Assembly: GCA_016875225.1 (NCBI GenBank) | Contig: VGRW01000012.1 | Span: forward strand, 1-64,000 | DNA length: 64,000 nt | DNA from: Deltaproteobacteria bacterium | GTDB lineage: Bacteria; Myxococcota_A; UBA9160; SZUA-336 | Reading direction: 5' to 3' | Translations under genes and position numbers: made by a program | The notes under the pieces: generated by a model | The model's database searches: none | Told to the model about the DNA's origin: nothing | Seen by the model: only the letters and a program-made list of their open reading frames with translations | Shown: one piece after another, positions 46,765 through 55,143 of the stretch | How positions within the stretch are numbered: position 1 is the first letter of the stretch | Layout of the letters: each line of letters starts with the position of its first letter

Positions 46765-47604
46765 CTAGACCAGGTCGAAACGGCGAAATGCGCGCAGCGC
46801 CAGGGCGAAGGCCGCGGCGCCGAGAATCGTCGGCCAGACGACGCCGAGCGCCAGCAGGCCGTTCGGCCCGAGCGTCTGGACCAGGTAGAAGCCGACCGGA
46901 CCCAGCGTCTCGAGGTCGACTCCGCCGGCCGAGAGCAGCCCGAGGCGGGCATCCTGGACCGGGTTCAGCGCGGCGAGCAGCAGCACCGCGCGCGGCTGGA
47001 GCTGCCAGCGCAGCATCGCGCCGATCAGCGCGAAGTCGACCAGGGCCACCCCCGCGAGCCAACACAGGATCACGTAGGCGTTGGCCCGAGCCGGGCTTCG
47101 CACGCGCACCGAGATCAGGAGCCCGATCGACGTGAACGCGAAGAGCAGCGCGGCGCAGAGGGCGGACGCGCGCGTGGCGATTCCGGCCGCGGCTCCCGCA
47201 CCGCTCCACGCGGCGCCGACGACGCCGAGCAGGACGAAGATCGCGAGCAAGGGAAGCGCGAGCGCGGCGAAGCGCACGGCGAGAATCGCGAAGAGATAGC
47301 GACCGCGTCGGATCGGCTGGCTCATCAGGAGCTCGAGCGTGCCTTCGTCGCGCGCCCGGTTCACCACCTGTCCGGTCGCCACCAACGCGACCAGCGGGAG
47401 CAGCAACACCAGCGTGTGGCAGAGCGAGAAGAGCGCGCGCCCGAGCCCGGTGAAGCCGATCACGCCCGACTCGCGCAGACCCGCCGCGACGAAGACCCCG
47501 GCGAGTCCGGCATAGAGCGAGAGACAGATCGCGAGCCAGCGCGAGCGAACCACCTCGGCCAGATCGAGCCTGGCGACCGCCGCGAAGTCCACCCCGGGCT
47601 TCAT
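46765..47604 (-). CDS. nosY: NosY-like ABC transporter permease
   Basis: A 279-residue membrane protein with six helices, matching the ABC-2/NosY permease layout. Recognisable are GQVVNRARDEGTLELLMSQP near residue 89 (the coupling region, with the ExTLE(L/Y)L(L/M)S(Q/L)P pattern of NosY) and ALNPVQDARLGLL near 218. With NosF and NosD it forms the complex that helps mature the CuZ centre of NosZ. ATG 47604 overlaps the nosL stop (ATGA), so the two are coupled. The frame is open further upstream but does not match the family. Confidence 0.9.
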   Translation of the reverse strand: MKPGVDFAAVARLDLAEVVRSRWLAICLSLYAGLAGVFVAAGLRESGVIGFTGLGRALFSLCHTLVLLLPLVALVATGQVVNRARDEGTLELLMSQPIRRGRYLFAILAVRFAALALPLLAIFVLLGVVGAAWSGAGAAAGIATRASALCAALLFAFTSIGLLISVRVRSPARANAYVILCWLAGVALVDFALIGAMLRWQLQPRAVLLLAALNPVQDARLGLLSAGGVDLETLGPVGFYLVQTLGPNGLLALGVVWPTILGAAAFALALRAFRRFDLV

Positions 47605-48071
47605 TTCGCCGTTCCCCGCCGCGAGGCTTCGAGCCGCTGCACCTCGGCGAGCGCCTCGACGCGCGAGCGGGCGCCGGGCTCGTCCGCGTCGACGGCGCCG
47701 AGCCCGTAGCTCATCGGCGTGCCTTCGGCGGCCACGAAGCCTGCGCTCGCTTCGGGAATCCAGCGCGGGTCGCGCAGGTGGTGGAACCACGCGGAGCCTG
47801 CTTCGTCCGGGCGCTCGGCCGCGTACAGGAGCAGGCAGCCCGCGTCGTCGAAGAAGCGCACCTCCCCCGCGGGGGTGTGCAGCTGCGCGGCGTGCGCCGG
47901 ATCGCCGACCAGCATGCCGCAGTGAGCGCACGGGGTCTGGCTCCAGCTCGGCTCGACGGGCCCTTCGGGCGGGCTCTGGGCCCAGCGCAGCGCGAGCACG
48001 AGCGCAGCGAGAAGCGCTCCGACGACGAGGAGCGGGCCGACCCGGCTGCGCGCTCCGCGCTCAGCGCCCAT
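47601..48071 (-). CDS. nosL: NosL-like copper chaperone
   Basis: A 156-residue membrane-anchored protein. The N-terminal helix (GPLLVVGALLAALVLAL) is followed by the NosL motif PCAHCGMLVGDPAHAAQL (Cys/Cys-Gly-Met near residues 48-53) and FFDDAGCLLLYAAE near 73. NosL binds Cu(I) in the periplasm and supplies NosZ. The classical lipobox Cys is replaced by an uncleaved-looking helix anchor. It overlaps nosF by 11 bp and nosY by 4 bp. Confidence 0.9.
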   Translation of the reverse strand: MGAERGARSRVGPLLVVGALLAALVLALRWAQSPPEGPVEPSWSQTPCAHCGMLVGDPAHAAQLHTPAGEVRFFDDAGCLLLYAAERPDEAGSAWFHHLRDPRWIPEASAGFVAAEGTPMSYGLGAVDADEPGARSRVEALAEVQRLEASRRGTAK

Positions 48072-48966
48072 CCGGATTCTCCGCGCGCGCAGCGCTGCGC
48101 GCAGCGAGCTCGAGCGAGTCGAGCTCGCGCACCGAGAAGTCGCGAATCGCGCCGTCGAGCGCTCGAGCCAGCTCGGGCAGCAGCGCGAGCTTCTCCTGCG
48201 TCGACGCCGCCCGCACCCACCAGTCTCCGGAGCCGCGCCGGAAGCCGTGCTCGCCGAGCCAGCTCGACGCGGACTCGCCCTGCGCGCGGACCTCGATCAC
48301 GCTCGAGAGCGACGCATCGAGGAGCGGCGCGGCCTCGCCGTCGTAGATCAATCGCCCCTCGTCGAGCAGCAGCACGTGGTCGACGAGGTGGCGCACCTCT
48401 TCGAGCCGGTGGGAGCAGAGGATCACCGTCGCGTCCCTCGCGAGCTCGTCGAAGAGCGGGAAGAACGCCTCGCGTGTGCGCGCGTCGAGCGAGCCGGTCG
48501 GCTCGTCCAGGATCAGCAGCGACGCATCGGCGGCGAGCGCCAGCGCGATCAGAAGCTTCTGCTTCATTCCCCCTGACAGGCTGCGGAACGGCTTCGACGC
48601 GATCTCGTCCAGCTGAAGACCCAGACGCGAGCAGATCTCCGCCACGCGCGCCGGGTCGCCTCCGCGCACGGAGACCAGCGCTCGCACCAGCTCGCCCGCC
48701 GGCACCGCGAGCGCGGGCGCGATCTGCGGCACGTACGCCATGCGCCGCGCGATCTCGAGCCGCTCGTCGCGCGCGGAGAAGCCGTCGATGCGGACCTCGC
48801 CTTCGAACGCGAGCAGACCCATGACGACCCGATTCAGCGTCGATTTCCCCGAGCCGTTCGGCCCCACCAGCGCGGTGCGCCGGCCGGAGGGCAGGCTGAA
48901 GCCGACGTCGCGAAGCGCGAGCAGGCCTCCGAACGCCTTCGACAGGCCCGAGACCTCAACCCGCAT
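48061..48966 (-). CDS. nosF: NosF-like ABC transporter ATPase
   Basis: A 301-residue ABC ATPase. Walker A is GPNGSGKST (residues ~36-44), the signature is LSGGMKQKL near 135, Walker B is LLILDEPTGSLD near 154-165, and the switch His is in CSHRLEEV near 188. The C-terminal extension (~215-300) is usual for NosF. It powers the NosDFY complex. Both ends overlap neighbours by 11 bp, so the nos genes are strongly coupled. Confidence 0.93.
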   Translation of the reverse strand: MRVEVSGLSKAFGGLLALRDVGFSLPSGRRTALVGPNGSGKSTLNRVVMGLLAFEGEVRIDGFSARDERLEIARRMAYVPQIAPALAVPAGELVRALVSVRGGDPARVAEICSRLGLQLDEIASKPFRSLSGGMKQKLLIALALAADASLLILDEPTGSLDARTREAFFPLFDELARDATVILCSHRLEEVRHLVDHVLLLDEGRLIYDGEAAPLLDASLSSVIEVRAQGESASSWLGEHGFRRGSGDWWVRAASTQEKLALLPELARALDGAIRDFSVRELDSLELAARSAARAENPDGR

Positions 48967-50227
48967 GGGTCGCTCCCGCGGGCCGCAGGCGCAGCCGTGG
49001 CTCCGGGTCGATCAGGATCGTCGTCGGCCGGAACAGCGGCACCACGCGACCGACGATCTCGACCAGCCACATCGCCGGGGTGCCGCGGAACAGCCGCAGC
49101 TGTGCGTTTCGCGTCGATAGGTCGCCCGCGAGCGAGCGCAGCTCGTAGGGCAGGTCCCCGACGCCGTCCCCGTCGAGGTCGTAGCCGGCGTAGTCGCCCC
49201 AGTCGTTGCCGCGAAACTCGGCCGCCCGCGCGTCGCCGCCACCCTCGATCCGAACCTGCACGTCGTTGTCGCCGAATCGGTTGGCCTCGAAGCGGTTGCG
49301 CTCGGCGATGCCCTGGAACGAGAGACCCACGTCGCAGCCGCGAACGTCGTTTTCGGAGAACGTGTTCCACTCCTCCGGCTGCAGCGGGCTGTTGTCTACG
49401 TGGATGCAGACGCTGTTCTGGACGATCGCGTTCGCGCGGATCTGGAGGTTTCCGGACTCCTTCGCGCCCAGCCCCATTCCGGCGGCGCCGGTCGCACACG
49501 CCATCAGGTTCCGCTCGATCCGCAGGTTGCGGCTGTACATGGCGAAGATCCCCACCACGTTCGCGATCATGCGATTGTCGGTGGCGACGTTCTCGTGGCT
49601 GTACATGAAGTGGATTCCGTAGCGGCCGCGCTCGACGACGTTCCGGATCAGCCGATTTCCGGGCGAGTACCAGACGACCAGATCGCGCGCGTCACGCGTG
49701 TGGTTGCCCTCGACGAGCGAGTCGCGCACCTCCCAGAGGCGGATCGCGTCGCCGCGCATGCCGAGCGCCTTGGCGGGGTTTCCGTCGACCTCGTTGCCGC
49801 GGATCACCAGCCGGCTCGCGCGATTCGCGAGGATGCCGAAGAGCGCGCTTCGCACCGCGACGCCCTCGACGCGCACCTCGTCGGCTGCGATGCGCACCGC
49901 GGCGTCGAGCAGGTCGAAGCGGCCGCCGCTTCCGTCGACGCTGATCCCTTCGAGCACGGTGCCGTCCGCCTCGAGCGAGATCGTCGAGCCCACCCCGCTG
50001 GCGCGAACCACCGCCTCGCGCGGACCCGAGATCGAGACGCGCCGTGTGACTCTCAGCGGGCCGGAGTGACTGCCCGCGCCGAGGCAGAACGCATCGCCGT
50101 CGGCCGCCGCGTCGAGCAGCGGCTGCAGCTCCACGCCGGCCGCCACGTCGCGACACGGGGACGGATCCGCCCGGACCAGGGACGCGAGAGCTAGAAGGCA
50201 CGCCCCGACGCCGTGTGCGACCTTCAC
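48956..50227 (-). CDS. nosD: NosD-like periplasmic CuZ maturation factor
   Basis: A 423-residue exported right-handed beta-helix protein (signal peptide cleaved near residue 20). It has repeated parallel-helix turns such as LVIRGNEVDGNP, RLIRNVVERGRYGIHFMYSHENVATDN (near 205-230, the NosD block) and FEANRFGDND. A C-terminal segment, MWLVEIVGRVVPLFRP, resembles the end of other NosD proteins. NosD works with NosF/NosY to mature NosZ. The start is GTG 50227, 15 bp after the nosZ stop. Confidence 0.93.
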   Translation of the reverse strand: MKVAHGVGACLLALASLVRADPSPCRDVAAGVELQPLLDAAADGDAFCLGAGSHSGPLRVTRRVSISGPREAVVRASGVGSTISLEADGTVLEGISVDGSGGRFDLLDAAVRIAADEVRVEGVAVRSALFGILANRASRLVIRGNEVDGNPAKALGMRGDAIRLWEVRDSLVEGNHTRDARDLVVWYSPGNRLIRNVVERGRYGIHFMYSHENVATDNRMIANVVGIFAMYSRNLRIERNLMACATGAAGMGLGAKESGNLQIRANAIVQNSVCIHVDNSPLQPEEWNTFSENDVRGCDVGLSFQGIAERNRFEANRFGDNDVQVRIEGGGDARAAEFRGNDWGDYAGYDLDGDGVGDLPYELRSLAGDLSTRNAQLRLFRGTPAMWLVEIVGRVVPLFRPTTILIDPEPRLRLRPAGATHAG

Positions 50228-50242
50228 GCTCTCGCGCCTGTG

Positions 50243-52231
50243 TCAGTTCGTCGGTTCGACGAGCAGGTAGGCCGCCATCTCGAGGTGGAGCGCCGAGCAG
50301 AACTCGGTGCAGTAGATCGGGAACACGCCGGGCAGCGATGCCACGAACTCGATATCCGAGTGCTCGCCGGGCTCGATGCTCACATTCACGTTGTAGTCCG
50401 CGATCGCGAACCCGTGGGTCGCGTCGAGCGCCTGCTCCGTGTTCGTGAGGTGGATGTGCACGGTCTCTCCCTGCTTGACGCGGATCACGTCGGGCACGAA
50501 GTGGCTGCGTACGGCGGTCATGTAGACGTGCACGCCGTCGCCGCGCCGCTCGATGCGCTCTTTGCCCGCCCCGACCGCGTTGGGCGAGACGGCGCGGAGC
50601 AGCGGATCGGTCCCGACCGGCGAGTACACGTCGATCGCCTTGATCTTGTCCGCCTTGATCGTCTGCGCGTAGTGCGGCTCGCCGTTCGGGATCGGCAGGT
50701 CGTAGAGCAGCTGCATCGGCTCCGACGCCGTGTCGATCAGCTGGAAGTTCTGCGGCAGGAGCGGCCCGACGTCCTGGAAGCGGTCGATCGCCCACTTGTT
50801 CATCGCCACCAGGTAGCCGCCGTCCGGACTCACCGTGTCGCCTTCGGGTGTCGTGATGTGGCCCACGTTGTAGTGCACCGGGATCTTCGAGATCAGCTTC
50901 AGATCCGCGAGGTTCCATTTCGCGATGACGGACTCGAGGAAGAGCGACGTGTAGGCGTTCCCTTTGTCGTCGTACTGCGTGTGCAGCGGGCCGAGACCGA
51001 GCTCGACCTGGCCGCGGATCACGTCCTCGAAGGGCAGGATCGGCACGCCGTAGGCGTCCACGCCCGCGTACTTCTTGGCCTCGATCGCCGCCTTGAGCTT
51101 CTCGATCGTGTAGATGGTCGCGTGCGTGTCGAGCTTGCCGGCGATCACGATCTCCTTGCCGTCCGGGGTCACGTCCACGCCGTGCGGGCTCTTCGGCTCG
51201 GGAACCAGGTGCAGGATTCCCTCGGAGGCTGCGGTCTCGAGCGAGATCACCCGCATTCCGGCGATCAGCTTCGTCTTGCCGTCGGCGACCGCCTTCTCGG
51301 CCTTCCGGATGTCGAAGACGTGCAGGAAGTCCATGTCGTTCTGAGAAGCGCCGGATTCCAGCGGCGGATTGCCCTCGAGCGAGCCGCCCCAGGAGCGCTC
51401 GGTGTTGAAGGAGTTCACGAAGAAGTAGCCCTCGCTGGCGAGCTTGCCCGCGTCGGCGAGGTCCTGGCCGTAGGGAGGCAGCTCGATCGCGAACGACTCC
51501 TCCTTCACGATCCGGCGCTTCTCGCGGTCGAACTTCCAGAGGATCGTCGCGCCGCGGTACGCGTCGTTGAACTGCTCGATCGGCGCGTAGCCGCCGCCGA
51601 GCGGCGCAGGGTACTGACTGGTCTCGATCACGTATTCGGTGTTCGGGGTGACGAACGTCGCGCCGTGGTTGGACTGGATCAGTCCGCTGCGCACGATCTG
51701 GGTGGTGGTGAAGTCCTCGAGGTCGATCACGGCGACGCGCGCGTTCGCCTTGTCGTTCACGAACAGGAACTGGCCGTCGTAATCGCCCTTCGTCTCGGAG
51801 AGCGCGGGGTGGTGCACGTCGGCCCAGCGAAGTGCGATGCCCTTCGTGTCCCCCTGGCCGATCACGCTCTCGCTCTGGTCGCCATAGCCGTAGCCCTGCC
51901 AGGGCTCGGGCGTGAAAACGCCGATCACCTTCAGGATCCGCATGCTCGGCAGGCCGATCACGATCACCTGACCCGAGTGGCCGCCCGACGCGAAGATGTA
52001 GTACGGGTCGTGAACACCGGTCGGTGTGTAGGTCTTGAGCGCGGCGGTCACGTCGTTCTCGGTCAGCGATCGCTGCTTCATCAGCGCGCTGGTCGAGGCT
52101 CCGTTCTGACCACCCGCCGGCTGGAGCTCCTGGCTGCCCTGCGGACCGCACGCGAGCGCGCCGGCTCCGAGCAGGCACGACAGCGCGAGCGCGACTGCGC
52201 GCGACCGATGAGACGACCTCGAAATCCGCAT
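50243..52231 (-). CDS. nosZ: Nitrous oxide reductase, Sec-exported (clade II-like)
   Basis: A 662-residue copper enzyme reducing N2O to N2 in the periplasm. A seven-bladed propeller supplies the CuZ histidines, visible as DVHHP, SNHG, SPHGV, PLHTQY, YNVGH and EPHYAQ. The C-terminal cupredoxin domain has the CuA motif CTEFCSALHLEM. The signal is Sec-like and possibly lipoprotein (…GALACG) and has no twin arginine, which marks the clade II type. ATG 52231 was chosen because AAGGAG lies 7 nt before it (52239-52244); ATG 52252 is less well placed. It follows the cytochrome c gene by 26 bp. Confidence 0.97.
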   Translation of the reverse strand: MRISRSSHRSRAVALALSCLLGAGALACGPQGSQELQPAGGQNGASTSALMKQRSLTENDVTAALKTYTPTGVHDPYYIFASGGHSGQVIVIGLPSMRILKVIGVFTPEPWQGYGYGDQSESVIGQGDTKGIALRWADVHHPALSETKGDYDGQFLFVNDKANARVAVIDLEDFTTTQIVRSGLIQSNHGATFVTPNTEYVIETSQYPAPLGGGYAPIEQFNDAYRGATILWKFDREKRRIVKEESFAIELPPYGQDLADAGKLASEGYFFVNSFNTERSWGGSLEGNPPLESGASQNDMDFLHVFDIRKAEKAVADGKTKLIAGMRVISLETAASEGILHLVPEPKSPHGVDVTPDGKEIVIAGKLDTHATIYTIEKLKAAIEAKKYAGVDAYGVPILPFEDVIRGQVELGLGPLHTQYDDKGNAYTSLFLESVIAKWNLADLKLISKIPVHYNVGHITTPEGDTVSPDGGYLVAMNKWAIDRFQDVGPLLPQNFQLIDTASEPMQLLYDLPIPNGEPHYAQTIKADKIKAIDVYSPVGTDPLLRAVSPNAVGAGKERIERRGDGVHVYMTAVRSHFVPDVIRVKQGETVHIHLTNTEQALDATHGFAIADYNVNVSIEPGEHSDIEFVASLPGVFPIYCTEFCSALHLEMAAYLLVEPTN

Positions 52232-52257
52232 CTCCGTTCTCCTTCCGATCATTGCGT

Positions 52258-52713
52258 CTAGTCCTCCGCGCCCAGTTCGCGAATGTGCGCGACCAGACCC
52301 TTCACGACCTCGGGTTTCGCGATCAGGTCGGGATTGCCGGGCATCATCGGGCTGCGCCCGACCGCGGCGCCACCGTAGAGGATGATCTTGTTGATGTGAT
52401 CGTCGCTGACCGAAGCCTGCCAATCCTTGTCGTGGAAGTTCCTCGGCTTGGGGGTCAGTGCCGCGGAGCCGGGGCCGTCGCCCATCCCCGTCATTCCGTG
52501 GCAGGTGTAGCAACGCGTCTCGAAGATCTTCTTGGCCTCGTCGCCGGCTGCCTCACTCGAGGCCGCGGCGGGAGCGGGTGCTGGCGCCGCGGCCGCAGCC
52601 GGAGCCGGCGCGGCGCCCGGAGCAGCGGGCTTTCCAGAGTCCTCGCCCGATCCGCACGCGAGCAGAGCGCCCGCGATCGCCAGCGCACCCATCCATCTCA
52701 GACGACCCCTCAT
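52258..52713 (-). CDS. Lipoprotein monohaem cytochrome c, likely NosZ electron donor
   Basis: A 151-residue cytochrome. The lipoprotein-type signal ends ALLAC (Cys20), then comes an Ala/Pro-rich linker (~27-52), and then a class I cytochrome c domain with haem motif C68-Y-T-C71-H72 and a likely axial Met in SPMMPGNPD near residue 118. It is the first gene of the nos operon; ribosome-binding site AAGGAG (52720-52725) lies 6 nt before ATG 52713. The position suggests it passes electrons to the CuA site of NosZ at the membrane surface. Confidence 0.93.
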   Translation of the reverse strand: MRGRLRWMGALAIAGALLACGSGEDSGKPAAPGAAPAPAAAAAPAPAPAAASSEAAGDEAKKIFETRCYTCHGMTGMGDGPGSAALTPKPRNFHDKDWQASVSDDHINKIILYGGAAVGRSPMMPGNPDLIAKPEVVKGLVAHIRELGAED

Positions 52714-52997
52714 CCGATTCTCCTTCCGCCATCGCTGGTTCGGTGGACACATCTCGTCGTTCAGGCAGACCGAACACTCGAGTAGAGCGCACGAGTCACA
52801 CGCTCGAGCTCTGGCTCCAAGACGACGTGAACCACATCGACGCTGCCGCGAGCCACGGGAATTCGGAGCTCCGGCCGGCAGAGTGGGGGCGAACGTATCG
52901 CGCCGGGTTGCTGATGGCAACGAACGAAATGCTGCAGGGTGGTCCGCCCGACCACCCTGGGGACGTGCCTGCTTCGATCTGCGAGCATCGCAACGAG
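52714..52997. promoter_or_regulatory. Divergent region between the nos operon and the DsbA-like gene
   Basis: These 284 bp lie between divergent genes and should hold the nos promoter. No clear FNR-type box (TTGAT-N4-ATCAA) was found. GTTGC-N5-GCAAC (52907-52921) is a short inverted repeat. A perfect 10-bp hairpin lies at 52935-52959 and is listed separately. No sigma70 -10/-35 pair is convincing. The plus-strand frame is open through most of this stretch, but it does not resemble a protein before ATG 52998. Confidence 0.4.
52935..52959. repeat. Perfect 10-bp inverted repeat with 5-nt loop
   Basis: CAGGGTGGTC (52935-52944) and GACCACCCTG (52950-52959) pair perfectly around CGCCC. It sits 38 bp before the DsbA-like start and about 220 bp from the nos operon start. 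No T-run follows, so it is a poor terminator; an operator or mRNA hairpin is as likely. Confidence 0.6.
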
Positions 52998-53663
52998 ATG
53001 GCCCTCGAGATCGATCTGTTCTGGTCCTTCCGCAGCCCGTACTCGTACCTCGCGACCAAGCGCATCGTGAGCCTGGAACAGCGCTACGACCTCGACGTGC
53101 GGGTCCGCCCCGTGCTGCCGATCGCGGTGCGCATTCCCGGCTTCTTCGAGCGCGTGAATCCGCTCTGGCCCCCGTATCTGCTTCGCGACACGCTGCGGAT
53201 CGCGCAGTCGCTGGGCCTTCCCTACGCATGGCCGCGGCCCGACCCGATCGTCCAGGAGTTCCCGTCGCGAGTCGTCGCGGCCGAGCAGCCGTACATCCAT
53301 CGCCTCACGCGGCTCGGGGCGCTCGCGGCGGAGCGCGGAAGGGGACTTTCGTTCATCGACGAGGTCTCGACCCTGATCTGGGGCGGAACCGCGGGCTGGA
53401 ACGAGGGCTCGCATCTCGCGCGGGCCGCCGCTCGCGCCGGCTGCGATCTCGCGGAAATGGACGCGGCGATCTCGCGCGACGCCGATCGACTGGATCGGTT
53501 GATCGCCGGCCATCAGAGCGACCTCGAGAAGGCGGGCCACTGGGGCGTTCCGACGCTGGTCTTCCGCGGCGAGCCGTTCTTCGGGCAGGACAGGATCGAC
53601 CTGCTCGTCTGGCGGCTGCGTCAGCACGGTCTCGCCGAGCGCATCGGGCCGGACGCCGGATGA
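52998..53663 (+). CDS. DsbA-like/2-hydroxychromene-2-carboxylate isomerase family protein
   Basis: A 221-residue thioredoxin-fold protein of the HCCA isomerase/GST-kappa branch. The N-terminus FWSFRSPYSYLATKRI has the active-site Ser in place of the Cys pair of DsbA. The cis-Pro region is WGVPTLVFRGEPFFGQDRIDLL near residue 180. Family members use glutathione in isomerisation or carry out related chemistry; the substrate is not readable. It is cytosolic, with no signal peptide. The stop overlaps the start of the M48 peptidase gene (ATGA). Confidence 0.85.
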   Translation: MALEIDLFWSFRSPYSYLATKRIVSLEQRYDLDVRVRPVLPIAVRIPGFFERVNPLWPPYLLRDTLRIAQSLGLPYAWPRPDPIVQEFPSRVVAAEQPYIHRLTRLGALAAERGRGLSFIDEVSTLIWGGTAGWNEGSHLARAAARAGCDLAEMDAAISRDADRLDRLIAGHQSDLEKAGHWGVPTLVFRGEPFFGQDRIDLLVWRLRQHGLAERIGPDAG

Positions 53664-55123
53664 GATCCCGAGCCGCATGGCGACTCGCGCTGGCGTCGCT
53701 TCTTCTCGCCCTGGGCGAAGGGTGCGCGCCTCCTTCGTCCTCGCCGACGGCGCCGGCTCGAACCGTGGTGCTCTCGACGCCCGAGGCGGATGCGAGCGCG
53801 GGCGAGGAGGCCAGTCGCGAGGTCGCGGCCCAGATCGGAGTCGTGAAGGACGAGAAGCTCGCGGCCTGGGTGGAGTCGATCGGCCAGAGGCTGCTGCGCT
53901 TCACGCCGCGCCAGCCGTTCGCCTACCGGTTCCAGGTCGTCGATCAGTGGAGCCCGAACGCCTTCGCGCTTCCCGGTGGACACATCTTCGTGTCGCGCGG
54001 GCTGCTCGTGCTGGCGAACTCCGAGAACGAGCTCGCCTGCGTGCTCGCGCACGAGATCACGCACGCGGCGGCCCGGCACCATGCCGGGCGCCAGGCCTAC
54101 TCCGAGCGCTTGAGCCCCTTCTCGCTCGGCGTTCCGCGCATGGCGCGAATCGCGGCGTACGCGCGCGATCAGGAGCGGGCGGCCGACACGGGCGGGCAGC
54201 GAATCTGCGCCGCCGCTGGATACGATCCCCGAGCGCTGGGCACGTTCCTGCTCTCGCTCGACAAGATCGAGCGGCTGCAGATGGGGATCTCGCGGATTCC
54301 GACGTTCCTCGACACGCACCCGAGCAGTCCCGAACGCGTCGCGGGCGCGTCGATCTCGGCGGCCGCGCTCGGCGCGCCCGCGCAGGCCGACGCTCGGGCG
54401 GCGCGCGAGGCGTACTTCGCGCACATCGACGGGCTGATGCTCGGTGCGGATCCGGCCGAGGGCGTCGTGCGCGGCTCGCGCTTCCTGCACCCCGATCTCG
54501 GCGTCACGCTGGAGTTCCCGCGCGGCTGGCAGATCGCGAACACGCCGGCGGCCGTGGTCGCGATCGCGCCGGACGGGCGCGCGCGCTTCGCGCTCGAATA
54601 CGCGGGAAAGGGCGCCGACCCGCAGCCGTTCGCGCGAGCCGAGGTCGGCGCGAGGCTCGCGCAGATGCGCGCGCTGATCGACTCGGCCGCGCCGCAGCAG
54701 ACGCCTTGCTGCAAGAGCTTCGCGGTGCGCGGTCGTCTCGTCACCCCGCAGGGGGAGCTCGCCGGCCAGCTCACCTGGATCGCGCTCGGCGGCCACGTGT
54801 ACCGGCTCTCCGCGGTCGCGCGCGCGATCGAGCTCGAGAAGTACTCCGGGCGGGCGTCGCGGCTGGTGCGCAGCCTGCGAGCGCCGACGCCCGAGGAGCT
54901 CGCGTCGGTGACGGTCGATCGGCTCCGCCTCGCGCGCGCGATCGGGGGCGAGACGATCGCGGAGTTCTCCCAACGCAATCGCAACGTCTACGAAGTCCAT
55001 CAGACCGCGATCGCGAACGATCTCGAGGTCAGCGCGCGCCTTGCCGAGGGCCAGCTGCTCAAGATCGGCGTGCGCGAGCCCTACCGCCCGGTGCTTGACT
55101 CGGGCAGCGGGGGCGGACTCTGA
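53660..55123 (+). CDS. Exported M48-family zinc metallopeptidase (BepA-like)
   Basis: A 487-residue protein with a signal/lipoprotein-like N-terminus (…LGEGC, Cys23). The metallopeptidase domain (~45-240) has the zinc motif H131-E-I-T-H135 in VLAHEITHAAARHH, the third ligand Glu in ERAADTGG near 172, and NAFALPGGHIFVSRGL upstream, as in BepA/YfgC and LoiP. Residues ~270-400 form an uncharacterised sheet-rich domain. The C-terminal ~60 residues (FSQRNRNVYEVHQTAI…) look LysM-like. It probably handles outer-membrane protein quality control. ATG 53660 overlaps the previous stop. Confidence 0.88.
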   Translation: MRSRAAWRLALASLLLALGEGCAPPSSSPTAPARTVVLSTPEADASAGEEASREVAAQIGVVKDEKLAAWVESIGQRLLRFTPRQPFAYRFQVVDQWSPNAFALPGGHIFVSRGLLVLANSENELACVLAHEITHAAARHHAGRQAYSERLSPFSLGVPRMARIAAYARDQERAADTGGQRICAAAGYDPRALGTFLLSLDKIERLQMGISRIPTFLDTHPSSPERVAGASISAAALGAPAQADARAAREAYFAHIDGLMLGADPAEGVVRGSRFLHPDLGVTLEFPRGWQIANTPAAVVAIAPDGRARFALEYAGKGADPQPFARAEVGARLAQMRALIDSAAPQQTPCCKSFAVRGRLVTPQGELAGQLTWIALGGHVYRLSAVARAIELEKYSGRASRLVRSLRAPTPEELASVTVDRLRLARAIGGETIAEFSQRNRNVYEVHQTAIANDLEVSARLAEGQLLKIGVREPYRPVLDSGSGGGL

Positions 55124-55143
55124 TTCCTGCACGGAGGGTGACG

